Below the pieces are notes generated by a model. The model made no database searches. It saw nothing but the letters and a program-made list of their open reading frames with translations, and was not told where the DNA came from. DNA of 64,000 nucleotides from Ichthyophis bannanicus (taxonomy: Eukaryota; Chordata; Amphibia; Gymnophiona; Ichthyophiidae). Numbering within the stretch: the first letter of the stretch is position 1; each line of letters starts with the position of its first letter. The DNA lies in the NCBI GenBank assembly GCA_033557465.1, contig CM066033.1, forward strand, positions 387,631,289 through 387,695,288. The letters run 5' to 3'. The translations under genes and the position numbers were made by a program. Of the stretch, positions 20,672 through 30,799 are shown piece by piece.

Positions 20672-22304
20672 TTACATATCCCCCCCTCTTAAGATATTAC
20701 AGGCTACGGCTCCCTGAGTCTGCCAGCATGTAATCTTACTTCGGTGAGGTGAACCACATACCACTTTGCCCAACCGTACGGTGGCCGTTCTGTCTTGCCA
20801 AGGTTTTAACAGATTTACGTGATATACTTGTCGTCGCCCTTGGTCATTCTCCACCTTATAGGAGACGGGCCCAACCTTTTCCACCACTGTGTAGGGTCCT
20901 TTCCATCTGGATTCAAATTTGGGACCAATCTCTGCTACCAGGACTAAAACCTTATCCCCGACTTCTAATTGTTGTGTCTTGGTTCCCCGATCATAATAGT
21001 GTTTCTGCCTGCGCTGGCTAGCCTGCAGATTATCTATTGACACTCGGGAGGTCCTCTCTAGGCGGCTCCTCAGATGCCTAAGAAATTGGGGTACCCCTAT
21101 CTCTGCTTCATCAGGTTCAACCCATTGTTCCCTTAGGATATCCAATATCCCCCTTGGAACCCAGCCAAATAAAAGCTCGTAGGGCGATGCCCCTAAGGAC
21201 GCTTGTACGCGCTCTTGGCACGCGTACAAGACAAATGGGAGTACATTATCCCATTCGCGCATTTTCCCTTTCAGGCTCCTTCGCAACATCTGTTTAATGG
21301 ATTGATTCATCCTCTCCACTAACCCGTTAGCTTGAGGATGATAGGCGGAAGTTCAAATATGCCGCACCCCAAAAGCGTCCCATACCCTGGCTAAGTGTCT
21401 TGAGGTGAAATTACTCCCCTGATCCGTCAGGATTTCCTGGGGAAACCCGATTTCACAAAACAGTTTTATCAGCTCGAGGGCTATGTTCTTGGCCGAGATG
21501 TTGCGTAATGGAATGGCCCATGGAAAACGAGTTGCTTGGTCTATGATTACCAGTATGTACTGGAAACCTCTCGGCGTTTTAAACGATGGGTCCTACAATA
21601 TCCATCGCTAGCCTACGGACTGGGGTTGAAATGGTGGGCGTAGGTATCATGGGTACAGGTTTTGGCTTACTAGCCGTGACTCGCTGGCAAGCGGGACAGG
21701 ACTCGCAATAGCGGGCTGTCTCTTTGAAGACGCCAGGCCAATAAAATCGGGCCAATATCTGGTCCAATGTCCCCTGTGTACCTTTGTGGCAACCAACAGG
21801 ATGGTCATGTGCCAATCTCAGGACTACCGCCTTAAAGGTAGTAGGCACGACCAACTGTTTTCTTATGGTGCCTATCCGCGGGTCTGTACTTTCCCTGTAC
21901 AATATTCCATCTTCTAAAAAGAACCTAGGCAAAATAGTCCTACTCTCTCGGGCATACTCAAAGGCTCTCTTTAGTACTGGGTCATCCCTCTGCTCTCTAG
22001 GGAAGGAAGGAAATTTGCAGACAAGTTCTGCTGGGACCCAGGGCAACCCGTCCCCGGCCTCCAGTTCTGCCCTTGCCTGCGACCTATGCCTTTGCTCATG
22101 TCGTTTTTCAGCCTTTCCTTTCTTTTTTTTAGAGGGTATGTTTACCAAATCCTCATGAGAGGGAAGTATGCCTTGTACCTCCTCTCTTTCTTCATTCTCA
22201 CCTTCTGGGGGTCCTATATCGGGTACCTCCTCTCTTTCTTCATTCTCACCTCCTTGGGGTTCTTCCTCACCCTCAGGAGCTTCAGTTTCCCCCTCTACTG
22301 GCAT
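20672..22304 (-). pseudogene. Gypsy integrase, broken
   Basis: Integrase in pieces. Frame 22304-21579 has an acidic linker with an 18-residue tandem duplication (NEEREEV recurs), then an HHCC zinc domain (H168, H173, C200, C203) and the first catalytic Asp in LAMDIVGP (D235). A stop with a frame change follows at about 21580. The middle (TDQGSNF, second Asp) is readable near 21410-21430. A TGA at 21353-21355 interrupts just before the SAYHPQ block. Frame 21319-20672 continues with the catalytic Glu (VERMNQ) and the C-terminal domain (FESRWKGPYTVVEKVGPVSYKV). It ends at the polypurine tract. No RT or RNase H lies on either side. Confidence 0.85.
20677..20692 (-). promoter_or_regulatory. Polypurine tract of Gypsy element
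   Basis: The minus strand reads AAGAGGGGGGGATA immediately before the 3' LTR. This is the expected position and composition for the plus-strand primer of an LTR retrotransposon. Confidence 0.75.
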
Positions 22305-22430
22305 AACTTCTGTTACAGGAACTTTTGCTTGGGACCTGGTTGCAACTAGGCCTATTCTTTCAGCTAAACCTTTCCTTAGCTCTTTTTGAAAGGGAGGCCA
22401 ATCTCTGCCTAAAACAAGGTCGCGAGGAAG

Positions 22431-23597
22431 TCATGGTATGACTGCCACGCGTACTTCCCCATCAATCCCTAAGCCTGTTATGGATACTTTATGCACAGGA
22501 TAGTATGGCGCTGATCCGTGAACACAACTCACTTGTACTCTTCCCTCTGCTTGGCTCCGGGCGGATTGGTCATGGTCAGAGATGGCCTTCCACAACTTCT
22601 GGGAGACCATACTCTGGTCTGCAACGGAGTCCAGCAGGGCCAGAGTTTCTACCCCTTCTACACAGACCTTAAGGAGAAATCCCTCCTCTAGGGGTTTCTT
22701 CTTCCCTGATATTAAGGCAGTGCGTATGGTGCAATCCTTACGTATGTGTCCTAGCTGACCACAATTATAACATTTTCTCTTAAGAAATTTGTTTACATTT
22801 TGGTCACACATTTCTCTCCTAGAGGTTTTTTCTAAGCCCCATAGCTTACCAATGCCAGCTGCTTTTAATACCTTTTCCTTTGAGGTTCCGGCTAACTCTG
22901 CCTCAAAGTATCTTTCTGAGAGTTCAGCCGCTTCCTCAGTGGAACTGCATTTTTGGAGCACTATAAATGCTTTTACCTCAGGCGGAACAGCCTCAAGGAA
23001 CTGCTCCATAATTATAGTATCTATCACCGACTCTATTGTTCTCCTCTCAGGAGTGAGCCATTTCAGCGCTAGACCCTTTAGTCGCTGAAACAGTGCCTTC
23101 GGTGTTTCCATAGGCCTAGGCCTAAGCCTAGCCTCCCTGAATAAACGCTTGTAGTACCTGGGCGTTAAACCTAGCCTGTCTCTTACGGCATTTCTTACAT
23201 TCAGGTAATTGGACGCCTGATCAGCGGGCAATGCTTTGTACGCTGCTAATGCCTCCCCTGATAGAGTCATAGCAAAGCGGACAGCCCACTGGTCAGCTGG
23301 CCATTTAGCTGATTCTGCTATTTTTTCAAACGCATTAGCAAAATCATCAAAATTCTCATTATCTTTAAATTGTCCCAGTGCTAAGGCACCACAATTATTG
23401 AGTCCTACCCCCACTTGTACTGAGGGACTAGTCTCTTCTTTGTCCATATTTTTCTTCAGCAGAGCTCCCAGTAGTTCCAACAATGGCTGCTGCTGAGCAT
23501 TCATGGCTGCTACAGTTCTCTCCTGGATCCCTTGGGCCAGCTCACTCTGGGTCCTCCACTGGGCCTCCATCCAGCTTTTTACGTCCTGGGGATCCAT
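22431..23597 (-). CDS. Gypsy gag with SCAN-like region, zinc knuckle and protease remnant
   Basis: A 388-residue intact frame. Residues 1-60 are polar. Residues 85-130 form a capsid-like helical region (FANAFEKIAESAKWP). Residues 130-232 resemble the SCAN domain, the capsid C-terminal fold that vertebrate zinc-finger genes took from Gmr1-like Gypsy elements (ETPKALFQRLKGLALKW, then IMEQFLEAVPPEVK). Residues 276-289 are a CCHC knuckle (CYNCGQLGHIRKDC). Residues 306-330 look like a retropepsin entry, but the active site reads DSV instead of DSG or DTG (D323). The frame stops at 22431, and the next protease block (RDLVLGRDWPPF) lies just downstream. It should form the particle shell; the protease is probably inactive. 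Confidence 0.85.
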   Translation of the reverse strand: MDPQDVKSWMEAQWRTQSELAQGIQERTVAAMNAQQQPLLELLGALLKKNMDKEETSPSVQVGVGLNNCGALALGQFKDNENFDDFANAFEKIAESAKWPADQWAVRFAMTLSGEALAAYKALPADQASNYLNVRNAVRDRLGLTPRYYKRLFREARLRPRPMETPKALFQRLKGLALKWLTPERRTIESVIDTIIMEQFLEAVPPEVKAFIVLQKCSSTEEAAELSERYFEAELAGTSKEKVLKAAGIGKLWGLEKTSRREMCDQNVNKFLKRKCYNCGQLGHIRKDCTIRTALISGKKKPLEEGFLLKVCVEGVETLALLDSVADQSMVSQKLWKAISDHDQSARSQAEGRVQVSCVHGSAPYYPVHKVSITGLGIDGEVRVAVIP

Positions 23598-23950
23598 CAG
23601 GTTTGCTGTATCTGCAAAGACAAAAACAACAAAAGCCCACCAAGTGCGGTACTAACAGAAATTCTATGCCTCCCACTATAGCACAGAAATGGATACTTCC
23701 TCACAGATCCTTTTACACCCGTGCCCCCTCACTTATACCTGAGCACAGAGCAGGATCTCGCCTTGAGAAAGATCTCCTTGGTAGCTCCAAGTCAGGTCTA
23801 GATCTGTAGTCCGGTCCGGTTTCTCTCCTTTCCACAGGATAGCCGAACTTCTCCTGATTTTCAGGTAATCCTTATCCTTGGTACTGTTCTTTTTACTGTG
23901 TTTTTTTCTTTCTTTTTTTTTTTTAAATCCGAAATACTACGCCATCTTCC

Positions 23951-25300
23951 TGTCACACCCTGGGCCGCCTGTAGCGTTAGCGTACTGGCTGGGCTGCAGG
24001 GGGACCTTTTATTGAAAGGTTGTAGTTGGGCTCCTTTTCAATAAGGTAGTTGAGGCACAAATGGTTAAGGTCAAGACAGGGTTCTATTTCCCCTCCCGGG
24101 GACGGATTCCAAACACAGGTAATAAAGAAACATAAGCCATACACTCTGGCAAAAAGGATAGGATAAAGTAAAGTCTTGTACTTTTAAACAGGCAGCTAAA
24201 TTATTTCCACAACTATATCTCTTCAGCACAGTGAAACCACATCACTTAATACAGCCAATGAACAGTCCATCTGATTGTCAGATAATTCTGTTTCTGGTGG
24301 ATCAATTATCATTGATTCAATCTGACTATCATCTGTACCACTCTGCTGCTGCCTATAGAGTGTTGGCAGATTATTTTCCTCTGCCAGCTCCCGTGACCTC
24401 CCTACTATCTCCTCTAGCAGGTAAGGGTCTGTATCACCATATCTTGGCATATAATTATAATGAGAGTTATGTCCCTTATAACGCCTACATGAGAAAGTCT
24501 TGTATCCAGCTTTACATTGGCTAATTGGCCTACCTTCAGGGTTTGAGGCAAGAGAAAGTCTGTGCACTGCTCCTTTTAGAAGGGGTTTAAACCTTAGAGG
24601 CTTTTCTCTACGTTCAGGCTGCTCAGCACTCTCTTCCAACATACAAATGTCTGGCTCCGTTTATTCTCCCTTTCTTGAAGCTTGCAAATACTTTCCAGTT
24701 ATCCTGACTGGTACTTTCTCCTTGTGAATGCCTTCACCATAAGGAATAGGTTTTGAGGTTTGGTTAAAAGGTTTCTGTGCCTTTCTTCTCCAATTAACTC
24801 TATTAGCTGTTAGCTGCCTTTCTCTTTCCCATTCAGAATCAGAGTCACACACGTGAATTTTCCTACCAGCCCAGGGCAGACGTTGCTTTCCAGATTCAGA
24901 CCTCAGCTTGCACCCAGACTCCAGCTGGTTCTGATTCACCACGTCTTTCCTGCTTCCTGTTGCTGGCTTCTCTGAATTCTCTGAGCTGCTTTCTCTGGAG
25001 CTACCGAAGCCAAAGCTCCTGCTCCTCCTCCTCCTACTGCTGCTCACTAAACTCTAGTGAACGTCCCTTATACGTTTGCTGAGGCTCTAATCCAGCCCTT
25101 CCCCCTCCCAGGTGAAAGCTATTAGAGCTATGAGCTGGGGATTGTTTATCAGCTGTGCGGGGTTCTTTCCCTCATGGCTGGGAATGTTTGTGTTGCTCTT
25201 GGCAACTGGGTGTCCTGATATCTTCCTTCCTGCTAGAAACTGCCCTATTGCTCATAGGTTCCTCTGTTTTTCTATCACAGGATAGCTTTTCCCCATTACA
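23951..25300 (-). repeat. 5' LTR of Gypsy element, uninterrupted
   Basis: A complete 1350-bp LTR. It contains a long minus-strand reading region (25047-24223) described separately. On the minus strand the internal region follows from 23950 with GGAAGATGGCGTAGTATTTC. A primer-binding site is expected here, but I could not name the tRNA. Confidence 0.9.
24223..25047 (-). pseudogene. ORF inside Gypsy LTR (right copy)
   Basis: This is the second copy of the LTR-internal protein. Frames 25047-24661 (128 residues) and 24642-24223 (139 residues, counted from its first Met) are collinear with the left copy. A single in-frame stop near 24660 separates them. The second part runs past the point where the left copy breaks and ends with NQMDCSLAVLSDVVSLC. 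A region at 26664-26915 on the plus strand ends in a weakly similar way (PMDCTLCVAESIESL). Function unknown. Confidence 0.45.
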
Positions 25301-25304
25301 GTAC

Positions 25305-27126
25305 ATATATAGTCCGAAGCCATTTTACTGGCCACTTTTTATGGGATATTGGACATTATGGGGTTGAACTGCAAGGGTGCAAATAATGTTGACCACCACT
25401 GTAGGAAGGCAGAATAAAGGGGAGAATGGGAGGGGATGACCAAAACCTCCCTAAACTCAAAGATCAAATTCACTGCTCTTTCAACTTCCCGTACAGTTAA
25501 TCACTCAACACATCACTGTCATGCACATGTTTATTCACTCACTCACTGAAGCCTCTTCCTACCACCAACTCCCATCCACTCACCCATTCAGCACTCCTGA
25601 CACTATCCCTACGTATTCACTCACTCAGTCTATCCCACTAACTGTTGCTCAGTTCATTGGTTAATTCATAACCCTTGCTATCACTCATTACTCACCCATC
25701 CACTATGTATAACCCCTACCATTCAGCACCTGCAACACAGGTCTACAGAGTTGGTTGGACCAACAGGGAGTGAAGCCTGTATAAAGGATTAAATAGGGTA
25801 GCCACTGAAGGCTATCCGCTTGGGCTCGATGTAGAGAAGTGTACTGTTGTTTGTATCGAATTTTCTATGCTAGTGTGGGCGCCAAATGTAGAAAGGGACT
25901 TAATATGAACATAACCAATGTGCAGATGCCTGCGCTAATAGCAGCACGTTTAAATAGATGGTAATAAAGCATTAGCTATTGTGATGAAGCTGACACTACT
26001 GAAGCTATGGAGTTAGGAGAAAACTCCATTTCTTTTAAAGAAACTGATTTACAGAGAATGCAGTTACCAAGAAGTGCAGCTAGAGGGAGTAGGCATTAGG
26101 CTGCAGAAGGTAGGCTGACACACCCAGATTGTAATGATTCAATAGCTAATCAAACACACCTGAGTAGAGGGCCAGAAAGCTAACTAGAGAAACGGCTTTA
26201 TAGGCAGTGCTCCGTCAGGAGAATAGAGAGAGGACCACCAATACAGAGAGGACCACAAATAGAGAGACGACCACAGGAGCAGAGAGCACCACAAATACAG
26301 AAAGCAACAGAAACCCCTGCTACTAAGGAGAGAGAAAGGGGAAAGCTCCAACTACGGAAGGAAAGGCAGTTAAGCTTGCAGTCCTTACAAGGAAGGGACA
26401 ACTTCCAGGAAGGACAAGCCCATGCTGAAAAGCTCCAGAAAGAAGTCTCCAGGGAAGACAGTGTAAGCAGAAGAGTGCCTGGTAGAGGGAATACCAGCAA
26501 CGCACATCTCAGAGAACAAAGGTACATTCACACCTCCTTTCCTGAATGTGTGCCAGGTCCTAGAAAGGCTTATAAACCAGAGAGCCATAGATATGAGAAA
26601 CAAAGCTGGGGAAAGCTTTGGAAACCTGTGTAGAAGGTTCTAGATAAAAGCCATATTAATTGTTTGCCAGATCAGGTCCAGCCAGGCTGGAAAGTCTTGG
26701 AGAGAACTACTGAAGTACAACCAGTTTTGCCTAGGGAAAGCTCAGGCTTAGCAGACTCCATATCTGAGCAAGAGGATATGCAAACAGACCTTGTAGAACC
26801 AGAACCATTGCTACCTGAATATCCTATGGACTGTACTCTTTGTGTAGCTGAGAGTATAGAATCTCTCACAGAGTCACAGCATAAGACATGCTCTAAAATG
26901 TCATTGCTTTGTTGAGCTGAGAAGAAGTTTTTGTGTTTATTTAACCAGTTTATATTGAAAAATCCTGCTTCAATAGAAAAGACTGTGAAGCTCTTATAAC
27001 AGTTTTGGACTTTGTAAATACTTTGGTAGAAACCCTGAATCAAGGTGAATTCTGTTGTCTTCTTGGAGAACCTTAGCGCATCAAGGGAATAAAACCTTAT
27101 ATTTAACCCAGCACAAGGCTCACACA
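25305..27126. other. Unassigned region with a possible divergent LTR
   Basis: 25305-25880 holds no gene; part of it (25480-25700) is rich in CACTCA-type simple sequence. From about 25888 (TGTAGAAAGGGACTTA) to 27126 the plus strand may be a solo LTR. Frames 26376-26633 and 26664-26915 encode polar protein ending PMDCTLCVAESIESL. This is weakly like the end of the ORF inside the Gypsy LTRs (QMDCSLAVLSD). A short GAGAGGACCACCAATACA-type repeat lies at 26226-26310. Boundaries and identity are uncertain. Confidence 0.3.
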
Positions 27127-27127
27127 A

Positions 27128-27300
27128 GTAGAAATTAGACCTTACCTGCTAATTGTCTTTCCTTGAGTTGTCTCCGGGCCAGTCCAGATGAATGGGTAGT
27201 CAATCTCCCTCCTCTAGCAGCTGAGGACTATATACTAAGTCTTGTTGCCAGGATACCAAGCCCCACCTCCCTGAGGCAGCAAGGCAGTCTTTACGTAGCA
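27128..27300. repeat. DIRS-B left inverted terminal repeat
   Basis: From the GTCTCCGGGCCAGTCCAGAT block to GAGGCAGCAAGGCAG this is the inverse of the right end (35639-35756). The outermost 20-40 bases (GTAGAAATTAGACC onward) are unique to this end and have their inverse only in the internal complementary region. Confidence 0.9.
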
Positions 27301-27531
27301 AGCAAGCAGAAACCAAAAAGAAAGAAGGCGAATAATACACGAAAACCCTGGAAGAGGCACCCAGAGGACTATGAACCACGCCCGGGCACGAATAAGAAGC
27401 CTGGTCTACGTGGGTTTTTTTTTTTTTTATTAAAACACCGGAAGTTAACTATAGAATACCCCTAGCGAAACCCCGATACTCTTGAAACCGACTATCCTGA
27501 GATACCGCCAAAACACTCTTAGGGTGGGCTC

Positions 27532-27632
27532 TGGACTGGCCCGGAGACAACTCAAGGAAAGACAATTAGCAGGTAAGGTCTAATTTCTACTTCCTTATCG
27601 TGTCTCCGGGCCAGTCCAGATGAATGGGTAGT
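27532..27632. repeat. DIRS-B internal complementary region
   Basis: 27532-27592 is the inverse of the left terminus (27128-27188). 27591-27632 is the inverse of the right terminus (35725-35767). The two meet at CTACTT/CCTTATCG, which represents a joined-end template. The region overlaps the 3' end of the recombinase frame. Confidence 0.92.
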
Positions 27633-30546
27633 ACCAAAACAGTAACAAACCCTGGGAGGGACCTGTGAGCCCCGCGATGATTGCCGAAGCCCCCACAGAA
27701 GCATCCCGACGCGCGAGGACATCCAGACGGTAATGACGAGAAAAGGCATGCAGAGAAGACCACGCCGCCGCCCGACAAATGTCCACAGGAGGCACCAGCG
27801 CTGATTCTGCCCACGACGTCGCCTGACCCCGGGTAGAATGAGCTCGAAGCCCGCCCGGTACCGACTTACGCTTGGATTCATACGCCACTCTAATGGCCTG
27901 CTTCACCCAACGCGCTATGGAAGCTTTTGAGGCCGCCTTTCCCTTGGACTGACCCCCATAGAGGACGAACAAACGATCGGTCTGCCGAAACGAGGCGGTC
28001 AACTTAAGATACCGACGGAGCACCCGCCCCATATCCAAGCTCTTCAGAGAACGAGCCAAGGGAGCTTCGGCTCCCAACGCTACAAAGGTGGGAAGAGTAA
28101 CGGACTGATTGACATGGAAGGCCGACACCACCTTCGGCAAAAAAGACGGAACCGGACGCAAAACCACCTTCTCTTCTGCGAACTGCAGGAAAGGCGGGCG
28201 ACACGAAAGCGCTTGTAAATCGGAGATGCGACGAGCTGAACAGAGGGCTACCAAAAAAGCAGTCTTCCAGGAAAACTCTCGGAGGGAACCTGCAGAATGC
28301 GGCTCAAACGGAGGCCCCGTGAGAGCTTCAAGGACGAGATTCAAGTCCCAAGGAGGAACCACCGGACGAAGCGGAGGACGGATATGTCGAGCTGCCCGAA
28401 GAAAGCGAAGAACATCAGGATGGACAGAAAGACGCGAACCGCGAATCGGACCGCGAAACACCGCTAGCGCCGACAACTGCACTTTTAAGGTGCTGAGAGC
28501 AAGACCCTTCTCTAGACCGTTCTGCAGAAAGGCCAGAATATCCGGAATAGTAGACCCACGTGCCCGCAGCGAGCGATCGGCACACCAGGCTTCGAAGACT
28601 CGCCAGACGCGGATATAAGCTAAGGAAGTAGATCGCCTACGCGACTGCAACAAAGTAGAGATCACTGCGGCCGAGTAACCCTTGCGGCGCAATCTATCCC
28701 GCTCAAGAGCCATGCCGTAAGCGAAAACTGATCCGCCTGAGGCATCGGCACGGGACCCTGGTGCAGCAAGTCCGGTCGCGTGGGCAGACGCCAGGGCGGA
28801 GCTATTAGCAGTCGCATTAGATCCGCATACCACGGACGTCTGGGCCAATCTGGAGCAATCAGAATCACCAGGCCGTCGTGAGAGGCTATCCTCTGCACCA
28901 CCGGACCGACCAACGGCCAAGGCGGAAACACAGAGAAGCTGGGCCGACGGCCAGGGTTGTACGAGACCGTCGAGGCCTTCCGACATGTGCTCCCGACGTC
29001 TGCTGTAAAACCGCCCGGCCTTGGCATTGTGCAGAGTGGCCATCAAATCGATTACCGGAAGACCCCAACGCAAGGTGATCTCGTGAAACACCTCCGCATG
29101 GAGCTCCCACTCTCCCGGATCCAGCAGATGACGACTTAGATAATCGGCCTGGATGTTGCTCTTTCCTGCCACATGAGACGCGGACAGCGCCGTGAGGTGC
29201 AGTTCCGCCCATTGGAACAGACGCTGACTCTCTTCCAGGAGCGGCAAACTGCCCGTGCCGCCCTGGCGATTGATGTAAGAGACCGTCACCAGATTGTCGG
29301 AGAAAATCCGAACCGGCTTGCCCTCGAGAAGCTCGGCAAAGGCCAACAGCGCCAGATATACCGTGCGAAGTTCTAGTCGATTTATCGACCAACTTGTCTC
29401 CGCTGGCGACCAAACCCCCTGCGCAATTCGCGCCAAACAATGCACCCCCCAGCCCGTCAGACTGGCATCGGTAGTGACCAAGACCCATTGCGGAGTGGCC
29501 AGTGGCACGCCCGCAAGAAGATGTTCCGGAACCGACCACCACTGCAAACTGAGTCTGACGGAATCGGGACAACTCAAGCGCCTGGAGAGTGGATGCCGTT
29601 GCGGAGACCACCGAGAGAGTAGAGCCTGCTGAAGAGGCCGCATGTGCGCTCGAGCCCAGGGAACCAAATCCAAGGCCGCCGCCATCAGGCCGAGCAACTG
29701 CAAGTACTTCCAAGCGGTCAGAGCCCGAAGACGCAAAAAGGCTGCCACATGCGCGAGAAGCTTCCGTACCCGCTCCAGTGGCAAGACGACGAGTCCCCTG
29801 TCGGTGGCGAACAACGCTCCCAGATACTGAAGCCGCTGAAGCGGCTGCAGATGACTTTTGGACTGATTTATCACCCATCCGAGACTTTGTAGGGACGACA
29901 CCACTCGAGCAGTCGCCGACAGCGACTCTGCCCTCGAAGGCGCCCGAATCAACCAGTCGTCCAAATAAGGATGAACCTGGATCCCGTCTCTGCGCAGCGC
30001 CGCCGCCACTACCACCATCACTTTCGTGAAGGTGCGGGGCGCTGTCGCTAGCCCGAAAGGCAAAGCTCGAAACTGGAAATGCCCCATAGGCAGCGCAAAC
30101 CGAAGGAAACGTTGATGCTCCTCCTTTATGGGAATATGAAGATAAGCTTCTGTCAAATCGATAGAAGTGAGAAATTCCCCCGGGCACACCGAGCGAATCA
30201 CCGACCGTAAAGTTTCCATCCGGAAGTGCGAGACACGCAGACAGCGATTGACATGCTTCAGATCCAAAATGGGACGAAAGGCATCTCCCGGTTTGGGAAC
30301 CACGAAATAAATCGAGTATCGACCGAAGCCGCACTGGTCTGGCGGTACGGGCACCACGGCTCGGAGCTGCAGCAAGCGAAGCAACGTGTCCTGCACCGCT
30401 CGCCGTTTGGGAAGCGGACCGCAAGGAGAAAAGACGAAGGCGTCCGCCAGCGGACAATCGAACTCGAGGGAATAGCCTTCGCGGATAATCTGAAGCACCC
30501 ACCTGTCTGTGGTAATGGCGGTCCAAGCAGAGAGAAACTCCTGCAA
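27595..30546 (-). CDS. DIRS-B pol: reverse transcriptase, RNase H and tyrosine recombinase
   Basis: A 983-residue open frame. RT covers about residues 45-300, with motif A Asp130 (SIDLTEAY) and an intact YLDD box (194-197). RNase H covers 355-475 with D360, E392, D417 and D468. The tyrosine recombinase covers about 612-945 with Arg772 or Arg773 (CSARRISDL), His903 and Arg906 (HSTRG) and the nucleophile Tyr939 (FSRHYRLD). All key residues are present. Residues 540-611 look out of frame: the usual DIRS block between RNase H and recombinase is read instead in the frame at 28662-28930. The apparent RT-recombinase fusion therefore probably reflects a small indel near 28930. The RT frame also extends upstream of the Met, through an overlap with gag now cut by L1. 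Confidence 0.93.
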   Translation of the reverse strand: MQEFLSAWTAITTDRWVLQIIREGYSLEFDCPLADAFVFSPCGPLPKRRAVQDTLLRLLQLRAVVPVPPDQCGFGRYSIYFVVPKPGDAFRPILDLKHVNRCLRVSHFRMETLRSVIRSVCPGEFLTSIDLTEAYLHIPIKEEHQRFLRFALPMGHFQFRALPFGLATAPRTFTKVMVVVAAALRRDGIQVHPYLDDWLIRAPSRAESLSATARVVSSLQSLGWVINQSKSHLQPLQRLQYLGALFATDRGLVVLPLERVRKLLAHVAAFLRLRALTAWKYLQLLGLMAAALDLVPWARAHMRPLQQALLSRWSPQRHPLSRRLSCPDSVRLSLQWWSVPEHLLAGVPLATPQWVLVTTDASLTGWGVHCLARIAQGVWSPAETSWSINRLELRTVYLALLAFAELLEGKPVRIFSDNLVTVSYINRQGGTGSLPLLEESQRLFQWAELHLTALSASHVAGKSNIQADYLSRHLLDPGEWELHAEVFHEITLRWGLPVIDLMATLHNAKAGRFYSRRREHMSEGLDGLVQPWPSAQLLCVSALAVGRSGGAEDSLSRRPGDSDCSRLAQTSVVCGSNATANSSALASAHATGLAAPGSRADASGGSVFAYGMALERDRLRRKGYSAAVISTLLQSRRRSTSLAYIRVWRVFEAWCADRSLRARGSTIPDILAFLQNGLEKGLALSTLKVQLSALAVFRGPIRGSRLSVHPDVLRFLRAARHIRPPLRPVVPPWDLNLVLEALTGPPFEPHSAGSLREFSWKTAFLVALCSARRISDLQALSCRPPFLQFAEEKVVLRPVPSFLPKVVSAFHVNQSVTLPTFVALGAEAPLARSLKSLDMGRVLRRYLKLTASFRQTDRLFVLYGGQSKGKAASKASIARWVKQAIRVAYESKRKSVPGGLRAHSTRGQATSWAESALVPPVDICRAAAWSSLHAFSRHYRLDVLARRDASVGASAIIAGLTGPSQGLLLFWYYPFIWTGPETR
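28662..28930 (-). other. DIRS-B methyltransferase-like segment in shifted frame
   Basis: In the +1 frame relative to the pol ORF the text reads FPPWPLVGPVVQRIASHDG, then LIAPDWPRRPWYADLMRLL and LPTRPDLLHQG, up to a stop at 28662. This is the conserved block that follows RNase H in DIRS elements. The overlap of its end with the recombinase start (28713) is the usual arrangement. It should be joined to the RNase H frame, so about one base inserted or two lost near 28930 breaks the copy. Confidence 0.75.
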
Positions 30547-30799
30547 ACAACCCCCGATGGGAATCTCTACCTGGACCTGCCTCGCATCATTGTGGCTTTT
30601 TTTTTTTTTTTTTTAAACTTTTATTTTCATTTTGCAACAAACAAAAGAAACAACACACCAAAAGAGACAAAACAAGTATACAATAAGGAAAAGTAAACCC
30701 ATTACCCCCCACCCCGGTGCTTCTTCTCTACCCGGTTGTATCAGCATGTGAGCGCTTCCAATTAACAGTGATTATACATCAAACGATCAAAAAAGTATC

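Larger units (their letters stand above)
16494..20676 (-). repeat. 3' LTR of Gypsy element, split by DNA transposon
   Basis: The LTR consists of 16494-16851 and 19690-20676, about 1345 bp in total, and matches the other LTR closely. The 2835-bp insertion duplicated TTA. On the minus strand a purine-rich tract lies directly in front of the LTR at 20677-20692. Confidence 0.9.
16494..25300 (-). mobile_element. Gmr1-like (SCAN-type) Gypsy element, RT missing
   Basis: A Ty3/Gypsy-family LTR retrotransposon on the minus strand, with LTRs of about 1.35 kb (16494-20676, interrupted, and 23951-25300). The LTRs begin TGTCACACC and end TTACA on the plus strand. A 4-bp TSD, GTAC, flanks the element (16490-16493, 25301-25304). 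The internal region (20677-23950) encodes gag with a SCAN-like region and a zinc knuckle, a protease remnant, and integrase. No reverse transcriptase or RNase H is present. LTR divergence is low by eye, so the insertion is fairly young. A DNA transposon at 16852-19686 sits in the 3' LTR. Confidence 0.88.

Noticed and set aside
28886..30550. 554-residue minus-strand ORF overlapping DIRS-B pol
   Set aside because: It is another frame of the RT-RNase H region, rich in Ser and Gly, with no motif. The pol frame has all the catalytic residues.
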